The position numbers and the translations under genes are program-made. A stretch of DNA of 64,000 nucleotides. Source: Kineobactrum sediminis (GTDB taxonomy: Bacteria > Pseudomonadota > Gammaproteobacteria > Pseudomonadales > Halieaceae). Below the pieces are notes generated by a model that was not told where the DNA came from, made no database searches, and saw only the letters and a program-made list of their open reading frames with translations. Below, in pieces: positions 34,216 through 43,519 of the stretch. The stretch's first letter is position 1. The number at the start of each line of letters is the position of its first letter. The stretch covers positions 1-64,000 of the forward strand of contig NZ_PKLZ01000008.1 of assembly GCF_002868715.1 (NCBI RefSeq), written 5' to 3'.

Positions 34216-37200
34216 CAGACGAGCTCTCTCGTGGGGTTCGGCGCGAGTAACGGCGCAGACAGCGGGTCCTCGCCGGCAAACTGCCGATCCAGGGTTTCAA
34301 TCAGGGCGCGCGGTGGGCGCTGGTGCCAGATACCGGCGTCGCTATCCGCGCTGCCGCGCACAAACCAGTACACGGCGCCGCCGATATGGCGGTCGTAGTC
34401 GTAACCGGGCAGGCGGGCCTTCAACTGCCGGTGCAAAGCCAGCAGGTAGAGTGTGAACTGCAGGTCATAGCGGTGCTCCAGCACGGCCTCCTCCATCGCC
34501 TGTGCGTGGTAGGCCACGGCATCGGTGCCCAGCCAGTTGGACTTGTAATCCACCACGTAATAGCGGCCCTCATGTTCCAGCACCAGATCAATATAACCCT
34601 TGAGCAGGCCGTTGACCTGGTCGTCAAGCGCGGGCGGTCGCGGCCGGCCGGGCAAAATGTGCTGCTGGATCAACGCATCCATTTCCGCCACCTGTACATG
34701 ACTGGCGGCGAACAGGAACTCCAGCTCCGGCTGGAAGGCAGCGGGCGGCAAGCCGGCCAGTGACAACCCCGGGGTTCCGGGCAGGGGCCATTCGCGTTCC
34801 AGCAGCTCACTGAGCCACAGGCCCAGTGTTTCAACCCATTCACCCAGACCCCGCCGCAGGCAGCGAGGTCGTAACCCCTCGGCACAGGTGGCGGAGTCTG
34901 CCAGGGTGCCAAACCCCTCCCGGGCCGCCAGTTCCAGCAGGCCATGCAGGAAGGTGCCCGGCCCCGGCCCACGGGGGAAACGGTGGATGGTGGGAGTTTC
35001 GCCTGGCCGCAGGGGCAGGAATACGGCGTGCCGTTCGTCGTCACTGGCCTTGGCGGCAGCGGCGCTCTCCGGGCCGGCGTCATCGGTACGCAACTGGCCA
35101 CCCTGGCGACTCGCGGCCTGGGAGTCCATGCGCAGTGCACTGTAAGAGGCGATCCACCAGTGTTCCGCCGCGGCGCGCACCGGGGTGCGAGCCTGCAGAT
35201 CAGGCACGCCGGCCTCTTCCGGTATGAAACGCAGGTGAGCCACCACCGGCGCGTCGGTAACCGCCACCCCTTCAAATGCCTGCCATCGCGCGAGATGACC
35301 ACCAAGATCGGCGGCGGTCGCTACTTCTTCACCGCCGCTCAACAAGCGGCCAATCGCCGACAAGTGCAGTACCGGGTGTTTGCCGGCGCCGCGCACCAGG
35401 TCGGTCAGCCCCAGCCAGCAGGCGTGGCGGGCGCGGGTGACCGCCACGTACAGGAGTCGCATATCCTCCGCCATGCGCTCGTGGTCCGCCAGTACCAGGT
35501 CGGGTTCGGTGGCTGACATGACCAGGCGCTGAGTACCATTCTCGCGCACTCGCAGCGGCTTGCCCTTGCCTTCTTCCAGGCGGGCATTACTGATGAAGGG
35601 CAGAAACACCAGGGGGTATTCCAGCCCCTTGGACTTATGGATGGTCACGACTTTGACCAGCTCGGCATCACTCTCCAGCCGCAGTACCTGGTCATCGCCG
35701 TCGCCCCCTGCCCTGCCCTGAACCTGGTCATCCAGGTGGCGGATCAGTGCCTGCTCACCGTCCAGCTCGCGCGAAGCCTGCTGCAATAACTCAGCCAGAT
35801 GCAGCAGGTTGGTCAGGCGGCGCTCGCCATCATCACTCGCCAGTAACTGTGCCGGCACATCAAAGTCGTGCAGCACTACCTGCAACATCGGCAGCACGCC
35901 CTGGCGTAACCACAGGTTGCGATAGCCGCGAAACTGCAGCACCCGCTCCTCCCACTCACGCTCATCCTGGTTCAGTCGGTCCAGCAGCGCCCAGGGCTGG
36001 GCCAGGGTGGGACTGGCGAGTGCGGCCCGCAACAGGCGGTCGTCATCGGGGGCCGCGCAGGCACGCAGCCAGCGCAGCAGGTCCGCGGCCTCCGGGCTTT
36101 CCAGCACCGAATCCTTGTCCGACAGGTACACGCTCTTCACCCCGCGCGCGGACAGTTCAGCGCGCATGGCCTGGGCCTCCCTGAAGTTGCGCACCAGTAC
36201 TGCCATATCGGCCGGGCGCACCTGCTGCCAGTGACCGTCGGGGCCGGCAAAACCCGCCTGTCCCTGCTGGCCCAGGGTGAGCAGGTGCACCATCTCACTG
36301 GCACAACGCTGCGCCATGGAGCGTATATAGGCCGGGGCGCCCAAGGACTCCCCCACATCCAGCTGCCAGGCGGTCAGCGCCGGAGCCGGCTGGCCGTTCA
36401 CCTGCCAGCACTCGTTGCGGCCCTTGGCGGCAACGCCGGCAAACGGTAGTGGGTTCTCGCTCTCCGTGGCCAGTGCAAAGGCACCACCCGGCCGGGGCTC
36501 CGCCGACCCGAAAAGTGTGTTGACCGCCGCTACCATGGCCTGGCTGGAACGAAAATTGGTGCCCAGGTGTTCGTGGCGTTCCGCCGTATCCCGTCGCGCC
36601 TGCAGGTAGGTGTAAATATCGGCCCCGCGGAAGCTGTAAATGGCCTGTTTGGGATCACCGATCAGGAACAGGCCGCAGTCGCGATTGTTCGCCGCCACCT
36701 GGTACACCGCGTCAAAGATGCGGTACTGCACCGGGTCTGTATCCTGGAACTCGTCGATCAGGGCCACGGGGAACTGCTGCCGGATGACCTGCGCGAGACG
36801 CTCGCCATTGCCGCCCTGCAGGGCACTGTCCAGTCGGCTGAGCATGTCGTCAAAACCCATTTCCGCGCGCCGTCGCTTGGCCGCCTCAAATTCCGCCTGC
36901 ACCCAGCCGGCGGCGTGTTGCAGCGCGGCCCACGCCGGCTCCGGCAGCCCGGCCAGCCGCTCGGGCAGCAGCGCCAGGGCCGCGAACGCCGGGTGTTGCG
37001 GTGGTGCATCACTCTTCCAGGCTTCGGCCATTCCCTCGGGGCTGAGTCGATGCAGGGCAGAGTCGGTAAGCCCCGGTTTTTCCAGTGCGGGATCACTCGC
37101 CCATGCCCGCAACAGGCCCAGCCAACCTTTGTAGTGGCGCGCCTGTAATTTGTGTCCATTCACCTGTTTTTGCGCAACGGCGGCGTCCAGCAGGGGCTCT

Positions 37201-37931
37201 ACTTCCTCAAGCCAGCGGCTCCAGGGCGCCTTGAGTTGCGCCAGTTGCTCGGCACGCTGGCGCAGCACCGGCACAATAACCGAGCCGATATCCACCGTGG
37301 GCGACGGCGGCGCATCCGCCAGCGCCAGCCGGATCTTTTTCACCAGCAAGTCCGGCGTTGCCCAGTGCTCGTTGACCCAGTCCAGCGCGTCGCCCTGTAA
37401 GGGGTAACAGTGCCGACGCCAGTAGTCGCGCACCACTTCCAGAAACAGCTCGCTGTGGTCGGTTTCCAGGGTCTGGGTGAACAGGCTGCCGCTATCGAAT
37501 GCGTGCTCGCGCAACATACGCTGGCACCAGCTATGGATGGTGGATACCGCGGCCTGGTCCATCCATTGCGCGGCGATATCCAGGCGCCGGGCGCAGGCGG
37601 GCCACGCCGCCGGCTCAAAGTCCTCCCGCAGCGCCAGCAACAGGGCGTCAGCTTCCGGGGCCTCATCACGGAACGCAACGGCAGCCCGTACCAGGCGCTG
37701 GCGGATGCGGTCGCGCAACTCACGGGTTGCCGCCTCGGTATAGGTGACCACCAGGATATCCGGCGGCAGCAGCTCCCGGCCCAACCCGGCGTCGGTCCCG
37801 CCATGGCCCAGAATCAGCCGCAGATACAGCGCCGAAATAGTCCAGGTTTTGCCGGTGCCGGCGCTGGCCTCAATCAGACGGCTGCCGTACAGGGGAAAAC
37901 GCAGCGCCAGGGGCCGTTGTTCACTGGTCAT
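34215..37931 (-). CDS. recB: Exodeoxyribonuclease V beta subunit RecB
   Basis: A 1238-residue UvrD-type helicase and nuclease. Walker A is LIEASAGTGKTWTISALYLR at residues 18-37, followed by VVTYTEAATRELRDRI; motif II region is ALIDEFQDTDPVQYRI; motif V/VI are VVTIHKSKGLEYPLVFLPF and LLYVAVTRARHACW. The C-terminal RecB nuclease has LVLEHEGRYYVVDYKSNWLG with the Asp-Tyr-Lys active site. It processes double-strand ends and loads RecA after Chi. It overlaps recC by four bases. Confidence 0.95.
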   Translation of the reverse strand: MTSEQRPLALRFPLYGSRLIEASAGTGKTWTISALYLRLILGHGGTDAGLGRELLPPDILVVTYTEAATRELRDRIRQRLVRAAVAFRDEAPEADALLLALREDFEPAAWPACARRLDIAAQWMDQAAVSTIHSWCQRMLREHAFDSGSLFTQTLETDHSELFLEVVRDYWRRHCYPLQGDALDWVNEHWATPDLLVKKIRLALADAPPSPTVDIGSVIVPVLRQRAEQLAQLKAPWSRWLEEVEPLLDAAVAQKQVNGHKLQARHYKGWLGLLRAWASDPALEKPGLTDSALHRLSPEGMAEAWKSDAPPQHPAFAALALLPERLAGLPEPAWAALQHAAGWVQAEFEAAKRRRAEMGFDDMLSRLDSALQGGNGERLAQVIRQQFPVALIDEFQDTDPVQYRIFDAVYQVAANNRDCGLFLIGDPKQAIYSFRGADIYTYLQARRDTAERHEHLGTNFRSSQAMVAAVNTLFGSAEPRPGGAFALATESENPLPFAGVAAKGRNECWQVNGQPAPALTAWQLDVGESLGAPAYIRSMAQRCASEMVHLLTLGQQGQAGFAGPDGHWQQVRPADMAVLVRNFREAQAMRAELSARGVKSVYLSDKDSVLESPEAADLLRWLRACAAPDDDRLLRAALASPTLAQPWALLDRLNQDEREWEERVLQFRGYRNLWLRQGVLPMLQVVLHDFDVPAQLLASDDGERRLTNLLHLAELLQQASRELDGEQALIRHLDDQVQGRAGGDGDDQVLRLESDAELVKVVTIHKSKGLEYPLVFLPFISNARLEEGKGKPLRVRENGTQRLVMSATEPDLVLADHERMAEDMRLLYVAVTRARHACWLGLTDLVRGAGKHPVLHLSAIGRLLSGGEEVATAADLGGHLARWQAFEGVAVTDAPVVAHLRFIPEEAGVPDLQARTPVRAAAEHWWIASYSALRMDSQAASRQGGQLRTDDAGPESAAAAKASDDERHAVFLPLRPGETPTIHRFPRGPGPGTFLHGLLELAAREGFGTLADSATCAEGLRPRCLRRGLGEWVETLGLWLSELLEREWPLPGTPGLSLAGLPPAAFQPELEFLFAASHVQVAEMDALIQQHILPGRPRPPALDDQVNGLLKGYIDLVLEHEGRYYVVDYKSNWLGTDAVAYHAQAMEEAVLEHRYDLQFTLYLLALHRQLKARLPGYDYDRHIGGAVYWFVRGSADSDAGIWHQRPPRALIETLDRQFAGEDPLSAPLLAPNPTRELV

Positions 37932-40900
37932 GCATCATCCTCCAGGGCGCCGGGAGTAACGGCAAAGGTGATCTGCTCAGCCCTGAAAGCCTGCAACAGA
38001 CCGGCGTACAAGCCCTCGCAGTACTCGCTGAAACGGCCGTCGGCGCTGAGTGCATTAAAATCCGGGTACTGGCTTGCCAGGGCGGTACTGCGGGCAACCT
38101 CGCCCTCGTTGAAGGCCCCGTTGCCGTCGAATACGAGGCACGCTTTTGCCGCTGCCTGCTCCTCGCCCTTCTCCAGCCCCTCGAGCCAGGCAAAGGCGGT
38201 TTGGGGAGCACAGGGCAGGGGTTCACAAAGCCCCGCCAGCCATGCCCGCAGCCACCACTGCAGCTGCTCCCGGGCGACCTCCCGGGGCAGCGGTTGCAGA
38301 TGAACCACCGCATCGGTGGCCACCAGGTAACTGTTGATCGGGCGGCCACTGGCGGCGGCCAGCACATGCACCACCCAGTCATTCAACAGGCTGTGCCAGC
38401 GCAGTTTTTTGGGACTCTTGCCCAGTAATTTGCCAGGCAGCAATACCAGCCGTGCGAGCGAGGCGCCATCAGGGCTGCTGCGCAGGCCCCCCAGCCAGCT
38501 TTCCAGCTGGGCTTCCGGGATGCCGTCCGCCAGCACCAGGGGGCTGTCCAGCAGTAGCGGCCACTGCTGCAGCAGGCCCTGATACTGCTGTAACTGGGCA
38601 GCGAGTGGCTCCAGCACCTGCGCCCTCGCCAATGCCCCAAACCCCGCCAGCGGCAGTTGACCGGCGCGCTGCAGGCCATCGGCCAACGACTCCAGCACCT
38701 CAGCCATATCGGCCTGCGGCGGCAACTGGCCCGCCACCGCCAGGACCTGCTGCCGTAATTGCCAGAGCTGCAGCCCATCCAGGGCGAAAGTCTCGGCATC
38801 GTCCTGGGCCTCGCTGCCAGTATCCAGCCAGGCATTGAACCGGCCGCTGAAAAAGTGCGCGGCCGGATCCCGTAAAAAACGCTGCACGCTCGGCACTTCC
38901 AGCGGCGCTTCCGGCAACAGCGGGGGCAGTGCAGCCTGGCCTGTCACCGCGGCCCTGACGGCATCGCTGCCGGCGCGGTGCATCGGCAGCCATTCCCGGG
39001 CATAGCTGAACAGCGCCGGATTCAGGCCATCAAAATAGGCGGGGCTGAAAGGTTGTAGCGGATGGCAGGTGGTGAGCGCCGCCAGCAGGTCGGCATCGTT
39101 TGCGCAGCGCCAGCCACTGCTGAAGTGATCGCGTAACTGGCCGACCAGCACCGAAGGGGGCCGCTCACTGTTATCGCGTATGCTATGCCCCACCCAACTG
39201 ATATACAGCCGCTCCCGGGCGGAGAGTAACGCCTCCAGTGCCAGGTAGCGATCATCCTCCCGGCGGGAGCGGTCGCCGGGGCGATAATCCCGGGCCATCA
39301 GGTCAAAATCCAGGGGCACATGGGCCCGGGGGTAGTCACCGTCGTTCATGCCCAGCAGGCACACCCGGCGGAAGGGAATCGCGCGCATTGGCATCAGCGT
39401 ACAGACATTCACCGCCCCAGCCAGAAATCGCTGGTTGAGCGGGCTCTGCTCAACCGCTGCCAGCCACGCCTCCCGCACCACATTGAGTGGCAGCGCCTCT
39501 TCCAGCGCGACGCTGTCGCACAGCTCCAGCCACTGGTCCAGGGCTGTCTGCAACTGCGTCAGCAGACGCTCATCGCGGTCTCCCCCGGGCACAAAAAACT
39601 GCGCCAGTAGCGCCCGCAGGCGCTCGCCCCAACGCGCCGGGGATGCCGGCTCGGTAAGGAGCGAGGTAGCGTCATCCAGGGCATCCAGCAACTGTACCAG
39701 CGGCCCTATCAGTGCCGCATCCAGGCCACCGATTTCATCGTAGGGTTCAATCCCCGCCAGGGCCTCGCCGCTACCCGAGGCATAACCCAGTAACATGCGC
39801 CGCAGGCCAAAACGCCAGGTGTTGGTGTCCAGCCCCGCGGACAGGCCCAGGGCCTCGCGTCGCCGCGCGTCCAGGCCCCAGCGGATGCCCGCACCGTCCA
39901 GCCAGCGGCGCAGCATGGGCAGATCCGCTTCGGCAATGGCAAAGCGGGCGCGCAGCGCCGGCACATCCAGCAGGTCCAGCACTTCGCTCACCGGCAGGCG
40001 GCTGTCGGGCAGGCCCAGCAGGTGCTCCAGGGCGATCAACAGCGGCTCTCGCCCGCGCTGGCCCTGGTCGGCCAGGGTAAAAGGTATATAGCGCTGTTCC
40101 CCGGGAGCGTACTGGCCGAACACCGCCTGTACCGATGCCGCGTACAGGTCGATATCCGGAACCATGACGATAATATCCCGCGGTCGCAGGGTGGTATCCT
40201 CGCTGAACCAGGCCAGCAGCTGGTCGTGCAGTACCTGTACCTCACGCTGGGCACTGTGGGCGCTGTGAAACCGTACCGATTGATCCCGGGCGGGGTCCAC
40301 CGGCGGCCAGTGATCGCGGCTTTCATTGAGCGGTGCGAGGTCGAGAATATCGTGTTGCAGCTGGCCCAGCAGGTGGTCCCGGGGCGGCGGCTCAAACAGG
40401 TCGATCCGGCCCTGGGTAATGTCCCGGAACAGGTGTTCGTAACTGCTGCGCTCGTCGTGGCTATCCAGAAGGTTAATGTAGTCCCGGCCCTGCTTGCCCC
40501 ACGCCGCCAGCAGCGGATGGGCATGCTGGTGCAGGCTGGCATCGTCCAGTTGAACGGGCATGCCCGGGCGCCGTGCCTGGCGCTGGTAGGCGTGGCGCAG
40601 CAGGTCCTGGTCCGCCACGATGTCACTCCAGTGATGCTGGCAGGGATTGAGCACGCACAGCAACACCTGGCTGAACCGGCTCATGGCCGCCAGGGCCTCC
40701 AGGGACTGGGCCGGCAGCGAGGATATGCCGAACACGATCACCCGCCTCGGCAGGCCCTGGGGGCGCTGCTCAAGATCGCCGAGGGTTTTGATGAACTGCG
40801 GGTGAATGCCCACCCGGCTGTCCGCCAGGCGCTGCTCGCCCACATCCTCCAGCAGTGCCCGCCACAGCGCCGGCTGCCAGGTATCCGCCTCCGCCAGTAG

Positions 40901-41416
40901 CCCGGGCCCTTCGCGCAAACCCCGAATGCGATCGTGTCCCGCAGACCAGTCCGCCAGCCAGTCGGCGCGGTACACCTGGTACTGGTCAAACAGGTCCGCC
41001 AGCCGCTCGGCCAGCTGGTAGCGCTTGCGGCAGTCGACATCATCCGCCATGAAACGCTGCAACGGTGCATATACGGGTTTATCCAGCAATGTGGGCAGCA
41101 GTCGGACAAGGCGCCAGGTGAGTGGCGCCTTGTCCAGTGGCGAGGCCACGGGCACGGCATCAGCGCCCAGCACCGCCCGGTAAGCCTGCCACTGCAAACG
41201 GGCCGGCAACTGCACATCCAGCGCTGCTGCAATGCCGCAACCGCCGCCACCGGAGGCAGAGGGATCCGCCGCCAGGGCCTGTTGCAGCCACTGGGCAATG
41301 CCGTTGCTCTGCACCAGCACGACTTCGTTTTCCAGCGGCGCCAGCGGATAGCGACGCATCCACGCTACCACCAGCTCGCGCAGGGACTCCAGGCGATTGC
41401 CGTGAATAATCATCAT
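37928..41416 (-). CDS. recC: Exodeoxyribonuclease V gamma subunit RecC
   Basis: About 1162 residues, the Chi-recognition subunit of RecBCD. The start MMIIHGNRLESLRELVVAW and VLVQSNGIAQWLQQAL match the opening of RecC; later, CLLGMNDGDYPRAHVPLDFD and a RecB-nuclease-like C-terminal fold lacking active-site residues fit the family. The open frame runs up to a GTG at 41446, but homology to RecC begins at the Met at 41416, preferred here. First gene of recC-recB-recD. Confidence 0.93.
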   Translation of the reverse strand: MMIIHGNRLESLRELVVAWMRRYPLAPLENEVVLVQSNGIAQWLQQALAADPSASGGGGCGIAAALDVQLPARLQWQAYRAVLGADAVPVASPLDKAPLTWRLVRLLPTLLDKPVYAPLQRFMADDVDCRKRYQLAERLADLFDQYQVYRADWLADWSAGHDRIRGLREGPGLLAEADTWQPALWRALLEDVGEQRLADSRVGIHPQFIKTLGDLEQRPQGLPRRVIVFGISSLPAQSLEALAAMSRFSQVLLCVLNPCQHHWSDIVADQDLLRHAYQRQARRPGMPVQLDDASLHQHAHPLLAAWGKQGRDYINLLDSHDERSSYEHLFRDITQGRIDLFEPPPRDHLLGQLQHDILDLAPLNESRDHWPPVDPARDQSVRFHSAHSAQREVQVLHDQLLAWFSEDTTLRPRDIIVMVPDIDLYAASVQAVFGQYAPGEQRYIPFTLADQGQRGREPLLIALEHLLGLPDSRLPVSEVLDLLDVPALRARFAIAEADLPMLRRWLDGAGIRWGLDARRREALGLSAGLDTNTWRFGLRRMLLGYASGSGEALAGIEPYDEIGGLDAALIGPLVQLLDALDDATSLLTEPASPARWGERLRALLAQFFVPGGDRDERLLTQLQTALDQWLELCDSVALEEALPLNVVREAWLAAVEQSPLNQRFLAGAVNVCTLMPMRAIPFRRVCLLGMNDGDYPRAHVPLDFDLMARDYRPGDRSRREDDRYLALEALLSARERLYISWVGHSIRDNSERPPSVLVGQLRDHFSSGWRCANDADLLAALTTCHPLQPFSPAYFDGLNPALFSYAREWLPMHRAGSDAVRAAVTGQAALPPLLPEAPLEVPSVQRFLRDPAAHFFSGRFNAWLDTGSEAQDDAETFALDGLQLWQLRQQVLAVAGQLPPQADMAEVLESLADGLQRAGQLPLAGFGALARAQVLEPLAAQLQQYQGLLQQWPLLLDSPLVLADGIPEAQLESWLGGLRSSPDGASLARLVLLPGKLLGKSPKKLRWHSLLNDWVVHVLAAASGRPINSYLVATDAVVHLQPLPREVAREQLQWWLRAWLAGLCEPLPCAPQTAFAWLEGLEKGEEQAAAKACLVFDGNGAFNEGEVARSTALASQYPDFNALSADGRFSEYCEGLYAGLLQAFRAEQITFAVTPGALEDDA

Positions 41417-41672
41417 GCCGGGTTCGAGGTCTGCGGTTGCCTGCACGGAGGGCCCTGTCGTTGAGGATTTCAGCGGCGCTTGGCAAGCGGCCGGAGTTGA
41501 GCTGCAAGGTTACCCTGCCGCCGCGGGATGTCCAGCCATATGCCTTTTCCCTGTCGCCTTTTCAGTCACGTTTCTATCCACAGGTACCGGCCTGTTATAG
41601 AATGGCGCGCCGCGATTAGCGCCCCGGCCATGGTGCCGGCGCCGGCTGGAACACTTTATCAGGTAATGAGCA

Positions 41673-42752
41673 ATGAACACGATGGAAGTACACAACGTTA
41701 ACGTGGCATCCCAGGAAGTACTGGTGACACCGGCGCAGCTGAAGCAGGCACTGCCGATCAGCGCCGCCGCGCGCGCCACCCTCACCGAGAGCCGCCGGGT
41801 CATCCAGGATATTCTCGACCGCAAGGATCACCGCATATTCGTGGTAGTGGGTCCCTGCTCCATCCACGACATCGATGCCGCCATGGATTACGCCCGGCGC
41901 CTCAAGGCCCTGGCGGATGAACTGTCAGACACCCTGTACATTGTCATGCGGGTATATTTTGAAAAACCCCGTACCACGGTGGGCTGGAAAGGACTGATCA
42001 ACGACCCGCACCTGGATGATTCCTTCAGGATTGAAGAGGGGCTGCATATTGGCAGGCAGCTGTTGCTGGACATTCTGGAACTGGGCCTGCCAACCGCAAC
42101 CGAGGCCCTGGACCCGATTTCCCCGCAATACCTGCAGGACCTGATCAGCTGGTCCGCCATTGGCGCCCGCACCACGGAATCCCAGACCCACCGGGAAATG
42201 GCCAGTGGCCTGTCCTGCGCGGTAGGCTTCAAGAATGGCACTGATGGTGGTCTTACCGTGGCTACCAACGCACTCAACTCGGTGGCCAAGCCGCACCGCT
42301 TCCTCGGCATCAACAGCCAGGGCAAGGTGTCGGTATTCACCACCCGGGGCAACCGTTACGGGCATATCGTGTTACGCGGCGGCAGCACCGGCCCCAACTA
42401 TGATTCGGTACACATCCGGCTCTGCGAACAGGCGCTGGAAAAAGCCGGGGTGCCGCAAAACATCATGGTGGACTGCAGCCACGCCAATTCCAACAAACAG
42501 CCGGAACTGCAGCCACTGGTGGTGGAAAATGTGGGCAACCAGATCATCGAGGGCAACCGCTCGCTGGTGGGGCTGATGATCGAGAGCCACATAAACCCGG
42601 GCAGCCAGGCAATACCCGCGGATCTGGAGCAACTGCAGTACGGTGTGTCGGTAACCGACGGCTGTATCGGCTGGGAAGAGACCGAGGACTCACTGCGCGC
42701 CCTGCGCAGACAACTGCGCGAGGTATTGCCGGCGCGCCTGGGAGTGGCCTGA
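41673..42752 (+). CDS. aroG: 3-deoxy-7-phosphoheptulonate (DAHP) synthase, class I
   Basis: A 359-residue AroF/G/H-type enzyme, the first step of aromatic amino acid synthesis from PEP and erythrose 4-phosphate. Motifs include VVVGPCSIHDIDAAMDYA, MRVYFEKPRTTVGWKG, GARTTESQTHREMASGLS, FKNGTDG and VDCSHANSNK. The N-terminal extension that carries allosteric control in this class is present. Which aromatic amino acid inhibits it cannot be told safely. It diverges from recC; 256 bases separate the two and should contain both promoters. Confidence 0.92.
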   Translation: MNTMEVHNVNVASQEVLVTPAQLKQALPISAAARATLTESRRVIQDILDRKDHRIFVVVGPCSIHDIDAAMDYARRLKALADELSDTLYIVMRVYFEKPRTTVGWKGLINDPHLDDSFRIEEGLHIGRQLLLDILELGLPTATEALDPISPQYLQDLISWSAIGARTTESQTHREMASGLSCAVGFKNGTDGGLTVATNALNSVAKPHRFLGINSQGKVSVFTTRGNRYGHIVLRGGSTGPNYDSVHIRLCEQALEKAGVPQNIMVDCSHANSNKQPELQPLVVENVGNQIIEGNRSLVGLMIESHINPGSQAIPADLEQLQYGVSVTDGCIGWEETEDSLRALRRQLREVLPARLGVA

Positions 42753-42754
42753 CC

Positions 42755-42790
42755 ACCCGCCGGCCTCGCGTGGAGCGGCGGCCGGCGGGT
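42755..42790. terminator. Hairpin between aroG and nfuA
   Basis: ACCCGCCGGCC (42755-42765) pairs exactly with its complement at 42780-42790 around a 14-base loop. There is no real U-run in either direction, but the position between convergent genes suggests a bidirectional terminator. Confidence 0.55.
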
Positions 42791-42803
42791 TAGCGCGGGC
42801 TAA

Positions 42804-43379
42804 TCAGTAGTAGGCGTTACTGCGATCCGAGTGGTCGGTTTCATCGCGCACACCCTTGAGCTCGGGCAACTGTTCCAGCAGGGTCTTCTCAACACCGCTT
42901 TTCAGGGTCTGGTCGACCATGCCGCAGCCCTGGCAGCCACCACCGAATTTCAGAATGGCATAGCCGTCCTCGGTAATGTCGAGCAGGCTCACTTCACCGC
43001 CGTGGGCAGCCAGGGCCGGGTTGACCTCGTTGTAGAGTACATAGTTGATGCGATCTTCCAGCGGACTATCGGCATCCACGCGCGGCAGTTTGGCGTTGGG
43101 CGCCTTGATGGTGAGTTGCCCACCCATGCGGTCTTTGGCGTAGTCGACCAGGGCGTCCTCCAGAAAAGGCAGGCTGCGGGCATCAAACCACGCGGTGAGT
43201 TCACCGTAGTTGCGTTTTTCATCGCCCTCTGCAAGGTCGCCCTCGCGCGCGTAAGCGATACAGGTTTCAGCCTTCGGTGTGCCGGGTTGGTTAATGAACA
43301 CCCGAACGCCGAGGGCGTCCTCCTGCTTGGAGAGCAGTTCGGCCAGATAACCCTGAGCCGATTCTGTAATGGTGACCAT
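42804..43379 (-). CDS. nfuA: Fe-S biogenesis protein NfuA
   Basis: A 191-residue iron-sulphur carrier. The N-terminal degenerate A-type domain ([17 protein letters not shown]) is followed by the Nfu domain with [19 protein letters not shown] and the cluster-binding [15 protein letters not shown] (Cys-x-x-Cys). It transfers 4Fe-4S clusters to targets such as aconitase under oxidative stress. It diverges from metH across 140 bases. Confidence 0.94.
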   Translation of the reverse strand: MVTITESAQGYLAELLSKQEDALGVRVFINQPGTPKAETCIAYAREGDLAEGDEKRNYGELTAWFDARSLPFLEDALVDYAKDRMGGQLTIKAPNAKLPRVDADSPLEDRINYVLYNEVNPALAAHGGEVSLLDITEDGYAILKFGGGCQGCGMVDQTLKSGVEKTLLEQLPELKGVRDETDHSDRSNAYY

Positions 43380-43519
43380 GGATTCCTTCCATTCCGAGTA
43401 AATTAGTCAAGTATTCTAGCAAACTTCTGCCGGGCTGCGCGAGTAGTGTTTACACACAGCCAAAGTCGATCCGAATCTGCTAGAATGCGCCCCGTTTAGT
43501 ATGGACCGAATCTCTAAGG